Assembly: GCF_014839805.1 (NCBI RefSeq)
Contig: NC_051138.1
Coordinates: 15,962,020 to 16,026,019 of the forward strand
Origin: Manduca sexta
Lineage: Eukaryota > Arthropoda > Insecta > Lepidoptera > Sphingidae
Direction: 5' to 3'
Length of the DNA: 64,000 bases
Positions 38,601 to 44,335 of the stretch are shown here, piece after piece (positions within the stretch are counted from its first letter, which is position 1; each line of letters opens with the position of its first letter). The notes under the pieces were generated by a model. It was given only the letters and a program-made list of their open reading frames with translations. It was not told the DNA's origin and searched no databases. A program made the translations under genes and the position numbers.

Positions 38601-41600
38601 ATCGCTCATTTCAACGTTTGAGGAAAACAGCGACAGAAAATATTGGAATTTTATCTGGAAATTTCGAAGATATCTATGCTTTCAACCAGCGTGCCAGCTG
38701 ATGAAAGGCTTCACTCCTCGTTATTGTATTAGTTGTATTATAATTATAATAATAATTAGAATTTATCGTTATAGCAAAATTTTTTAGGAATCTGTTGCTG
38801 ACTATCTGTTCGATGTCCAGCTCGAGGAAGTACACATGTTTTTGTTAATTTTGCATATAGGAACTTTAAAGTTCAATACCTTCGATAAGAACTATAAGAT
38901 GTCCAAAGGGTTATCTTCATCAAATTGAATGATTGCCGATGAAACACTACGGACAAATTTCAAAAAAATATTAACAGATAACTCTTTCGAGATCAATCAG
39001 AAATTAAATAAATCTTTATGACTAACTACCTTTTGGTCGCGGTTTCGCCCGCCTAAGAGTCTTTGCCGATACAAAATACATGTGGCGATATAAAGGACAT
39101 ATTTTATATCCGCCCGGATAGCGAGCACCGTACACAAGATTTTAAAACCCGTCATAATGGCCCACGTAAGTGTGTCGCATTCCGGGACCAGCCTGAGGAC
39201 ATCTGGTTCAAACAGGCCGGCATAATTGTGTCGACTGTCGAGGGGTAATCTTTTCTCGTCAGTCGACATTCTATTGGACCCCACTCCACTTACCATCAGG
39301 CACGGTGGGGTCTCCCTGCAGTGACCGTATGAAAAAGGTCCTTGTATCGTATGGAGAATTACAGCAAGCGAAAGCTAACTCTCGTAGCTAACTAAAGTTT
39401 AATTGCCGACTTCATTAATTAGTTAAAAATAGTTTGTATTCCACATTTGGCCTACATTCCCTCGTGTTCTAATTATATCCAGTTACTAACAGGAAAATGG
39501 GAATTTCTCATTCAAACGTCGAAATAATTAATTGTTAACGCGTTTCTAGGCATATTACGTCATATACAAAAAAACATACTAAAACTATAATATTCTCTTA
39601 ATGTAATTTGACCTATATTTCGCCCGAGCATAAAATTTATCGTCAATTTTGCTCTTGGCGAAGTTACGGTTACAGTTAAGGTCAATAGGATAATGTTGCA
39701 AAACAAAATTTATCTTGTCCTAGAGGGTTTCGAAATGAGAAATTGTTGTAAGAGTCCTGAACAGAATTTTAGATAATTCCTGTTTATTTCCTTTTTATAG
39801 ATGTTGAAGAAACAGTTAATCACGCGATGGTAAAATTACAATTAATATCTACACTGGTATCAACAGAGGAAATGGGAATGCGTTGCTTCAACTAGAGTAT
39901 AAATAACGATTTTCATCGACTTGCACTTGGTATGGGACTTGTAGGTCCTCCACCATTAACCGAAGGTATAACATAATGCAGCATAACAGCCAACACGTTA
40001 TTTTTCTGTATGATTAAATTAAGAGAGTAAACAAAATTAACTACAGGGTAGTTCAACCGCCTAACCAATAAGTTATACATGTTATGACATGTATTGACGT
40101 TTTGTTATTCTTTGTGAAATCTAGACTATGATAGAATATAGACGCGATTACCGAAAGATCATTGTTGGTCGCATTTACCCTGCCAGTCAAAGGTTTTAAA
40201 TGATAGATCGTTTATACAATTTGGTGTAAAGAATCCGTTATTACTTCTCTGAATGCTTCTTTCCATACCTTTCTTTTAATATCAGACGAGTTTTCTCGTA
40301 GTAACACTCTTGTTCATTGCCCAAGATAATTACACCCAATAATTAGTTGTTTCCTTATCTTTATTAAATAGTGAAATACAAGATTAAGTTAATACTCTAA
40401 ATTCAACGGTTTGACGACTTCCGTAATGGGAAATAGGCTTGTAAAAAATCGTGAGTTCAATTTTCGCGCCGGTTTTGTCTGGATCTACTATAACAACATT
40501 AGCTTTCCCGTAATACTAGGTAAAAATAAAAATTATTCGATGAATAAAAATATTGTGCAATAATTTTGTAAATCAATTACGAATATTTTGGACTGAATTT
40601 AATATAAATAATATTCATTCGATAAAAAATTTGATGAAGAACATTTTATAATAAGATAATTTTTGTAGTTATTCCATCTTAATAAAAAACAATATAATTA
40701 AAGTTGCAATGTTTCTCAATCATAGAATATTCGGGATTCCCTGGTAAAGATAAGCCAATCATAATTCCAGTACGAATTGATGATTATAAATAAATATAAT
40801 ATAACTAAAATACGATGACTAATTTTAACAACTTCAATTACTCTAACAAAACGGGGATCTTGTAAGAATTTGCTTCAAACTGTTGTCTACTTATTTTGAT
40901 TTTAGCTGCTTATCTACTTAACTACAAAAAAATATATGGCTACGCTAATAAAGAGGTTTGATTCTTAAATAAACTGTTACATCAAAATAATATAATTGAG
41001 TTAGCTACAGACTAAAAATATCGCTTAATTAGTTATAAAAATAAACATGTCGTTTGGCAATTGGACTAAGAAATATTACTAGATCGTACTCATTTAATCT
41101 GCCAAATTAACGAGTGTAATTCGCATTCTATCACAAATATTTGTATGAAATCAGAACTTCCAGATAGTTTCACAAGATGATAAACAAAAACGACAAAGAG
41201 TAATTACTTAATGTATAAACATAAGATACGGCAACAATAACACTGAGATGATAAAGTGAACGCACGCTGCAGTCTCTGGGCTACAGAGTGCGTCTTGCAG
41301 AATATTGAATGTCTTATACATAACATAATATGCCGTTTAAAACTTAAAATGTAGAATTTCGTGTCAGTGTTCATGCATAATTTTCTATGAATAATTGTTT
41401 ATATTTATGCGTACTTGGCGTCTTAGTTTTAAATGTTTGCGGTGAACTGTTATTAATGTGGTTTATTCTGTTTGAAGTTATCACATGTTCATTGTATTTT
41501 TAAATGCTATAAGTAATTGTTCTGAGTTCTTTTTCTGTAAACAATGTCTGATTTTTACTACATGCTTGTCATAAAATTCACTTTCAACGGCTAACGGCTA

Positions 41601-42081
41601 CTAACACGGCACATATACCATCACCTATCTGTTAATAGACTTCATAGAACCGAAACTCATCAAGAATTTTAATAAAATCTAGCATTAAACTCACCTCATC
41701 ATTCCAGTCGCCTTCTCCGTACTCCTCGTTTCGGTCGACAATCCTTTCACTTTTCTCTTCCTCAGCTCGCAACTTCTGTAGATCGTGATACACCACGTGC
41801 AGCTGGTCGGGGCTCAGCGTCGCCCATGACTGCATCGCAGACAGGAGTTCCTCCTCATCATCACCACTAACATCGGATTTGTCCGGAGACAGCGAGTTCA
41901 GCCTTTCCAACTTAGCATACAACTTTTCTTCGGCCGTTTGCGGCGCGCGCCCTTTCGGCGAATTAAATTTTTCGATTTTCTCGTATAATTTATCGAGGCG
42001 GTCGGCGAAGGAGGGCGCGTCTGTGACGTAGGTCCTGATCGGGTTGGTGAGCAGCACGAGGAGCAGCGATAGACGCAGCAT
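14353..42081 (-). CDS. Pvf: PDGF/VEGF-related growth factor (Pvf), six exons, 459 residues
   Basis: Joining 42081-41695, 16855-16651, 16406-16265, 15688-15574, 15155-14917 and 14644-14353 gives 1380 nt with no frame conflict at any junction. The product starts with a signal peptide (residues 1-17, MLRLSLLLVLLTNPIRT) and continues with an acidic region. The PDGF/VEGF cystine-knot domain (about 225-306) has eight cysteines: C225, C250, C256, C262, C263, C270, C304, C306, in the pattern PPCVQLHRC..GCCNN..C.P..CAC. A sequon N300-H-T precedes C304. Residues 363-438 form a second cysteine-rich region (CTCP, CSCVCDWP) like the C-terminal repeats of VEGF-C-type factors, then a basic tail. In insects such secreted dimers activate the receptor tyrosine kinase Pvr in hemocyte survival and migration, epithelial closure and border-cell guidance (family knowledge). 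An upstream in-frame ATG at 42117 is possible; 42081 is preferred because the signal peptide follows directly. The paralogue (Pvf1, 2 or 3) is not assigned. Confidence 0.9.
14917..15155 (-). CDS. Pvf: Pvf exon 5: end of the PDGF domain and linker
   Basis: The acceptor TTCTTTCTAG and donor CGCAG|GTATTA bound residues 284-362 plus two bases. FFNHTQCACVSRE carries the last two cystine-knot cysteines (C304, C306) and an N-glycosylation sequon. The remainder is a charged linker rich in Arg, Glu and Pro (for example VPTEEPKPENEEP), ending in phase 2. Confidence 0.9.
15574..15688 (-). CDS. Pvf: Pvf exon 4: core of the PDGF/VEGF cystine knot
   Basis: The acceptor GATGATTCCAG and donor TAC|GTGAGT bound residues 245-283. 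The sequence YMPPCVQLHRCAPDAGCC then NNEAEVCAPIDGKY holds the family signature P-x-C-V-x-x-x-R-C..G-C-C..C-x-P. Three extra residues (APD) lie between C256 and the Ala-Gly-Cys-Cys, compared with the Cys-x-Gly-Cys-Cys spacing of vertebrate PDGF and VEGF. Confidence 0.93.
15730..15775 (-). other. Hairpin in Pvf intron 3, next to the exon 4 acceptor
   Basis: The arms CCAGCATTATAATAAA and TTTACTATAATGCTGG pair over ~16 bp with one mismatch around a short loop containing CTTGGC. It lies about 45 nt upstream of the exon 4 splice acceptor, in the branch-point zone. Function not known. Confidence 0.6.
16199..16250 (-). mobile_element. Decayed Harbinger-type MITE end abutting Pvf exon 3
   Basis: TTATCACAGCATTGCTCCGT followed by ACTTAGCTAGGTAG and GTGAATAT matches the right end of the intact MITE at 29583-29853 (TTATCACAACAATGCTCCGT). 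Only this end is recognisable. It lies in intron 3, 15 bp from the exon 3 donor. Confidence 0.55.
16265..16406 (-). CDS. Pvf: Pvf exon 3: start of the PDGF domain
   Basis: The acceptor TTCCCTTTCAG and donor ACTGT|GTGAGT bound residues 198-244 plus two bases. The stretch RVVRSSKCLIPQARWFTVRQ contains the first knot cysteine (C225) and the C-x-P/I-R-x-x-V-type strand seen at the N-terminus of PDGF domains. It enters in phase 1 and leaves in phase 2. Confidence 0.9.
16651..16855 (-). CDS. Pvf: Pvf exon 2: acidic propeptide-like region
   Basis: Bounded by TTTCAG at the acceptor (an alternative TTAG six bases earlier would add Phe-Gln in frame) and GATT|GTGAGT at the donor. It encodes DELELPEGDYPNDKDWDSDD and then a mixed segment ending NERPRILDD. 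The acidic stretch precedes the cystine-knot domain and may be part of a propeptide (inference). Confidence 0.85.
17673..18258. repeat. Pair of ~92-bp direct repeats, 493 bp apart
   Basis: 17673-17763 and 18166-18258 share GAAGTGAGATGGATTTTGAA, CTCGTAATCACTTCA and AAATTCAAATCGTGTGGTAA with few differences. The intervening ~400 bp is different sequence. This could be a segmental duplication, or very short terminal repeats of a degenerate element. No coding capacity recognised. Confidence 0.75.
18395..18625. mobile_element. Dispersed repeat family D, degenerate copy
   Basis: GAGTACATTTGTCGCGGCCC, GATGAGACCTATAAAGGCC and CCCTGCAGTCGCTCAACATG match the order of motifs in the copy at 11815-12262. 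It is truncated at the right. Confidence 0.5.
18686..18915. repeat. 29-bp direct repeats flanking ~170 bp
   Basis: ATTATATCAATATGGACTCA followed by TTAAAGCAG occurs at 18686-18714 and 18886-18915 (one extra A in the second). Flanking ATGAAGAAAA also occurs on both sides, so a local tandem duplication with later insertion is more likely than a target duplication. Confidence 0.65.
18916..20888. other. Intron 1 stretch, mostly unique
   Basis: A two-unit tandem repeat of ~61 bp lies at about 20269-20377 (ATTTCCAAGTATCAAAAA and GCAGTAGG shared). The 94-codon frame at 19025-19309 lacks any family signature. Otherwise nothing seen. Confidence 0.4.
20889..21137 (+). pseudogene. 3' end of a non-LTR retrotransposon ORF, with (TATG)n tail
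   Basis: A plus-strand frame encodes GRAGRGRSHRTFECQISDIF then SKGQVKNTLNRR, and after a frameshift near 21005 continues CMQRLMKIEEAREVCQNSEK then WQSIVSDYPYGIKA and a stop (21109-21111). This looks like the C-terminal end of an insect LINE reverse-transcriptase ORF, as far as I recall such sequences. The stop is followed by a TATG microsatellite (21116-21137), a typical LINE tail. A 214-codon minus-strand frame (20597-21241, no ATG) is antisense to it. Confidence 0.6.
21138..22137. other. Intron 1 stretch, no gene seen
   Basis: A short segment at about 21553-21610 (TGCCGTGGTTGCTAAGCC to AACCACGGCA) partly resembles family D and has short inverted ends. Nothing else recognised. Confidence 0.35.
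22138..22335 (-). mobile_element. tRNA-derived SINE (family E), minus strand
   Basis: The minus strand contains a B box, CTGGGTTCAAATCCTGGGTC, downstream of a degenerate A box (GTTGGGTAGACTG). The body includes TTTTCTGCTCAGAATAAGCC, then a tail ending in TATCTTTGATAGAGGCGTGA. The same body reappears at 27410-27560. Confidence 0.7.
22336..23753. other. AT-rich intron 1 stretch
   Basis: No repeat family or exon was recognised. It includes several poly-A/T rich tracts. Confidence 0.4.
23754..24049 (+). mobile_element. Helitron-like non-autonomous element, 296 bp
   Basis: Starts A|TCTGTATGTATATAAG and ends GCGAAGCCGCGAGTAAAAGC then TAG|T. The internal ACGGCTGAACCGATTTGGCT is typical of this repeat group. 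Layout matches 5391-8240. Confidence 0.5.
24050..25421. other. Intron 1 stretch, no gene seen
   Basis: The stretch 24461-24760 has mixed TTGG/CCAATC motifs that may be a decayed transposon, but no ends were found. Small plus-strand frames at 24999-25356 have no family signature. Confidence 0.35.
25422..25625 (-). mobile_element. Family B SINE-like copy
   Basis: Minus-strand copy: CTCCTGATGGTAAGTGGACT, GTCGACTGACGAGAGGCGAT and TCGACACAATAATGCC in reverse order relative to the plus copies. Frames of up to 107 codons across it are repeat-derived. Confidence 0.75.
25626..27409. other. Intron 1 stretch with one GC-rich island
   Basis: At 26873-26995 a GC-rich, CpG-containing block stands out, with GTGACGTCAC (perfect palindrome, 26901-26910). 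It could be a regulatory element or an old insertion. The rest is AT-rich with short chance frames. Confidence 0.4.
27410..27560 (+). mobile_element. tRNA-derived SINE body (family E), 5' truncated
   Basis: TTTTCTGCTCAGTATCAGCC, GTGCCCGATATGGCGATAGG and GCGTAGCCTTTCGGGAATAA are the body and tail of the SINE also seen at 22138-22335 and, diverged, at 4730-4880. Confidence 0.65.
27561..28681. other. Intron 1 stretch
   Basis: A short SINE/LINE tail-like segment, CACGCCTCTGTCTTATATCC then CTTAGGGGTAGGCAGAGAC, lies at 28264-28302. No gene seen. Confidence 0.4.
28682..29100 (+). mobile_element. tRNA-derived SINE, full head
   Basis: The head GCTTCCGTAGCGCAGCGGGC contains an A box, followed after ~35 nt by a B box in GGGGCTCGATTCCCGC. 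The body shows CGACACGGCAATAGGATC and the tail CTTTACGCCTCTGCCTACC. A functional tRNA is unlikely because no cloverleaf closes and a long non-tRNA body follows. Confidence 0.65.
29428..29572 (+). mobile_element. SINE-like family C copy, 3' truncated
   Basis: GACGAGACGAGCTTGCCGTT, CCTGATGGTAAACGAGACGA and AACACCGTCCAACACCTTGA match the left half of the copy at 47908-48215. A Harbinger-type MITE begins 11 bp downstream. Confidence 0.75.
29583..29853. mobile_element. Harbinger-type MITE (271 bp) with TTA target duplication
   Basis: Ends are inverted repeats: CCCCCTTATTCATAGACGTT at the left, mirrored by CCCCCTTATTCATAAAAGTT at the right; similarity extends over ~30 bp. It is flanked by TTA at 29580-29582 and 29854-29856, as in PIF/Harbinger elements. 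Relics lie at 16199-16250 and 57830-57967. Confidence 0.8.
30296..30674. mobile_element. Tc1/mariner-type MITE candidate (379 bp, TA-flanked)
   Basis: The ends TA|CAGTCAGCCACATAAA and, on the other strand, TA|CAGTCAGCTACAAAAG are inverted repeats flanked by TA. Similar terminal sequences occur at 3371 and 45205. The termini match for only ~8 bp perfectly and then diverge. Confidence 0.5.
30675..31416. other. AT-rich intron 1 stretch
   Basis: No repeat or gene was recognised. Confidence 0.4.
31417..31664 (+). mobile_element. Family B SINE-like copy
   Basis: CTTGCTGGTGGTAGGATATA at the left, ATTGTGTCGACTG in the middle and CACTTACTATCAGCTGCAGG at the right end, followed by an A-rich tract. 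Confidence 0.8.
31768..32078 (-). mobile_element. SINE-like family C copy, near full length
   Basis: Reverse complement of 47908-48215: GGAGGTAGGTCTGTCATATG at one end and AACGGCAAGCTCGTCTCGTC at the other, with TCCGGTTTGAAGGACATTGT inside. Confidence 0.8.
32520..32745 (-). mobile_element. Family B SINE-like copy
   Basis: Minus-strand copy with CGACGGTAAGTGGAGTGAGG, TCGACACAATTATGCCGGCC and ATATATCCTACCA. A smaller relic with GAATTATGCCGGCC lies at about 33440-33560. Confidence 0.75.
32746..34253. other. Intron 1 stretch
   Basis: Contains the family B relic near 33440-33560. The 78-codon plus frame at 32918-33154 is not recognised. Nothing else seen. Confidence 0.35.
34254..34304. repeat. 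Near-perfect 24-bp hairpin with a 3-nt loop
   Basis: Arm 34254-34277 (ATATTTTGCATGCATATGCT then TTTA) pairs with arm 34281-34304 with only two mismatches; the loop is CGG. It is a foldback in otherwise unique DNA inside Pvf intron 1. Confidence 0.8.
34305..37183. other. AT-rich intron 1 stretch
   Basis: No repeats with clear ends or exons were recognised. A TGACGTCA octamer lies at 36707-36714. Confidence 0.4.
37184..37446 (+). mobile_element. Helitron-like non-autonomous element, 263 bp
   Basis: Starts A|TCTTTATATATAAAAATA and ends GACAACGTCTGTCAGGTCAG then CTAG|T, with a small GAC/GTC hairpin just inside the end. Consistent with TC...CTRR termini between A and T. Confidence 0.5.
37447..39021. 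other. AT-rich intron 1 stretch
   Basis: No gene or repeat recognised. Confidence 0.4.
39022..39325 (+). mobile_element. Helitron-end relic followed by a family B copy
   Basis: CTACCTTTTGGTCGCGGTTT then CGCCCGCC at 39026-39053 looks like the terminal sequence of the Helitron-like group on the minus strand. A family B repeat follows directly (39075-39325) with ATTTTATATCCGCCCGGATA, ATTGTGTCGACTG and CCACTTACCATCAGGC. Confidence 0.6.
39326..41630. other. AT-rich 5' part of intron 1
   Basis: No exon or repeat with clear ends was recognised over ~2.3 kb next to the exon 1 donor. This kind of sequence may hold regulatory elements that cannot be read by eye. Confidence 0.4.
41695..42081 (-). CDS. 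Pvf: Pvf exon 1: signal peptide and helical acidic N-terminal region
   Basis: The ATG at 42081 has A at -3 and opens 129 codons ending GEGDWNDE before the donor GAG|GTGAGT (phase 0). After the signal peptide there are two related amphipathic segments, KLYEKIEKFNS (31-41) and KLYAKLERLNS (53-63), then SPDKSDVSGDDEEELLSAMQ and LSPDQLHVVYHDLQKLRAEE. The exon is GC-rich relative to its surroundings. The frame remains open upstream through ATGs at 42117 and 42162, which would add 12 or 27 residues before the signal core. Confidence 0.88.
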
Positions 42082-42240
42082 GGTGCCCGGCTGGCGGATG
42101 GGTCGCGACTGGCACATGGCCGCTTGAGACGCCGCGCCGGGGAACGCGCGCCAGCGATACAAAAAATGTTTATGATTTTACTTTACGAGCCGGCGCGGCG
42201 GGAATGTCGCGAAATCTTAGTTTTAATTAAATTTTAATTT
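42082..42240 (-). promoter_or_regulatory. Pvf: Probable 5' leader / promoter-proximal region of Pvf
   Basis: A GC-rich, CpG-containing block directly upstream of the start codon (GCGCGCGTTCCCCGGCGCGG on the minus strand) gives way abruptly to AT-rich DNA. No TATA box at a convincing distance was identified. Transcription start not determined. Confidence 0.3.
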
Positions 42241-42611
42241 GAAACTGTCTGTTTGGTCTGTGCGTGAGAAGGGATTTTGTAATATCTAGTTGATTGACAT
42301 AAGTATCGAGTGACAATATTCGATAAGGAGATGAACTGACCATATTTTAATGCGACTGTAATGTTCAATAATTTGTAATGTACATAACACATATCACTGT
42401 GCAGGAAAATAATTTATGAATTATTTTAAAACTACTAAAGAGGCATTTTTTAACTTTCGAATGTCAATTTTAATTGACATTTTTAATGATTTATCTGCAC
42501 CGTCAATATACGGAATTTACTTAAACTTACCAACAAAATTAAATTAAATTTCCGGATTTTCCCAATTGAAAAATATTACATCAAGTTGCTACGTAATTTT
42601 TAAATATAAAA
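42241..42611. other. Short upstream stretch with a palindrome
   Basis: At 42461-42482 AATGTCAATT and AATTGACATT form a perfect inverted repeat separated by TT. Nothing else seen. Confidence 0.45.
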
Positions 42612-42867
42612 CAAGCTTTTGCTCGCGGCTTCGCCCGTGTGAAGGTGTTTTACGGTATAATTTTTTTCCGACTTACTTGATGTGTATCGTTATATTATGA
42701 CCAAAATCTTTATAAATTGTAACCTATGTATTGTTCTGACCTATAACCAATATTACTGTAAAGTTTCATTCAAATCCGTTTAGTAGTTTTTCCGTGAAAG
42801 AGGAACAAACATACATACATACATACATACATCCACACAAACTTTCGCATTCATAATATTAGTAGGA
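42612..42867 (-). mobile_element. Helitron-like non-autonomous element, 256 bp
   Basis: Minus strand: A|TCCTACTAATATTATGAATG at the start, a (TATG)n microsatellite inside, and GGGCGAAGCCGCGAGCAAAA then GCTTG|T at the end (CTTG instead of CTAG). Same group as 5391-8240. Confidence 0.55.
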
Positions 42868-42956
42868 TAAGTATTAATGTTTGTTAGTCACATTATATTT
42901 ACTTTGTGAATGTTGTGTATACCTCTTACCCGTAAGAGGCATGCATATCAGCCAAT

Positions 42957-43339
42957 AGGGGACCGGCCTATGCTTGATTTTGTACATTATTCTATATGTA
43001 ATGGTTAATAATACGAAAAAGAAGCACTCCTGCGAAAACTGTATAACAATTGGTTAAAAAATTAGCGAGTAATTCATATTTAAAATATTGTAACGTGCAG
43101 AAGTGGGCGCGATGTGGGGATATCGCTTCATCTCTTTTTTCGCACGCGTCGTAATTCCCGATGACGTCACATGTGGATATTTCGTCTCTTTTCTGTTTTT
43201 TGTTAATTACCCCTTCCACCGAAATTCAAAGACATAACTTGTTGATTTTTTACCGGATTTTAATAATTCCTTCTGTGTTATAATTTATATTATGTAAATA
43301 TTTGATAATAGTAAAGAACAAAAATGAGTCCGGTACCCT
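42957..43339 (-). mobile_element. MITE M1 copy 2 (383 bp)
   Basis: Reverse complement of 4123-4508 with few differences; ends AGGGGACCGG and CCGGTACCCT, flanked by AT on both sides. It lies about 0.9 kb upstream of the Pvf start codon and carries a TGACGTCA octamer. Confidence 0.8.
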
Positions 43340-44140
43340 ATTGTCAACACGCAATACTGTTTTTTAGATTTAAGGATATATATGCTGTTGGTGTACCTTA
43401 TTAAATAATAAATAAATTAAAAAGAATTGTTACATAGGTATAGACATTCGCAAAATAGTATGCCTTTTTCGTTTCGCTCAAAACCTTAGTGTATATTGCG
43501 CAAGCGGCGACATCCCGACTTCCCCTACTTGGTATACAGATATGTACCTATAGATGCTATAAATACATTCCTGTCTCGAACCACTCATTCATACCGCAAT
43601 GTCAGAAGTATTTAGGGATCCGCACGCCGCTGGAGAAGCTAGTGCTCCGTACGTACAGGTTTAATATATTTTTTTAAATGAATGTATATAAATGGTTTAA
43701 AATTGTAATTTGGAAAACGCCGTCAATAATTTAAAAATAATGCCGTAATAATTATTTTTTTCTTTCTTTCCTTCTTTAATAATTATCAGATATAATAATT
43801 ATCAGTCTTATATTTAGAATATACTACACTTATGGTGCAGCCAATTGTTTATTGTTATGTATTAATATGTTCATGCTGTGACAGCCTGTAATTAAAACAG
43901 CACTGCAGCAATTACTTACTGAATTGTTAAAAAAACTATGTAAGGTGTATGTTTTGTTTTGCTGTTCAAATAAAAAATAAATAAATATACTATTGGTTAC
44001 GTTAAATATTATTTTGTATAAGCGAGAGCAAAATTGAGACGAGTTGGTATATCCCCTCCCATTTCTTTTATAAAGGCGCCATTAATCAAAATTCGACTCA
44101 GACACGCGCCTACGTGATTTTAAATTATAACGTATAAATA
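43340..44140. other. AT-rich upstream stretch
   Basis: At about 43778-43808 a short direct repeat (TAATAATTATCAG twice) is present. No gene recognised. Confidence 0.4.
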
Positions 44141-44335
44141 ACTATACTGATATTATAAAGCTAAAGAGGTTGTTTGAACGCACTAATCTCTAACTACTAA
44201 ACCGATTTCGATTTTTTTTTCACTCTCAGGAAGCCACATTACTCCTGCGTTCTATAGACTACTATTACCCCTGGAAAAATACCGGAAAAACGATTCACGC
44301 GGGCGGAACTGCAGGCAAAAGCTACATCGTATAAA
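44141..44335 (+). mobile_element. Helitron-like relic related to the expanded element
   Basis: GATATTATAAAGCTAAAGAG, then TTGTTTGAACGCACTAATCT and CACGCGGGCGGAACTGCAGG then CAAAAGCT, is the same layout as 5391-8240. It has just one TTTG-like unit and no 123-bp array, so it represents the unexpanded form. Confidence 0.6.

Larger units (their letters stand above)
16856..41694 (-). other. Pvf: Pvf intron 1, about 24.8 kb
   Basis: It runs from the GTGAGT donor after Asp-Glu (41694) to the acceptor before 16855. It holds many transposable-element fragments, listed separately, and no nested gene that I can support. Such a long first intron is a usual place for enhancers. TGACGTCA octamers occur at 18341, 26902 and 36707. 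Confidence 0.8.

Noticed and set aside
43778..43808. Direct repeat of TAATAATTATCAG
   Set aside because: Short and AT-rich; compatible with replication slippage and not evidence of an element.
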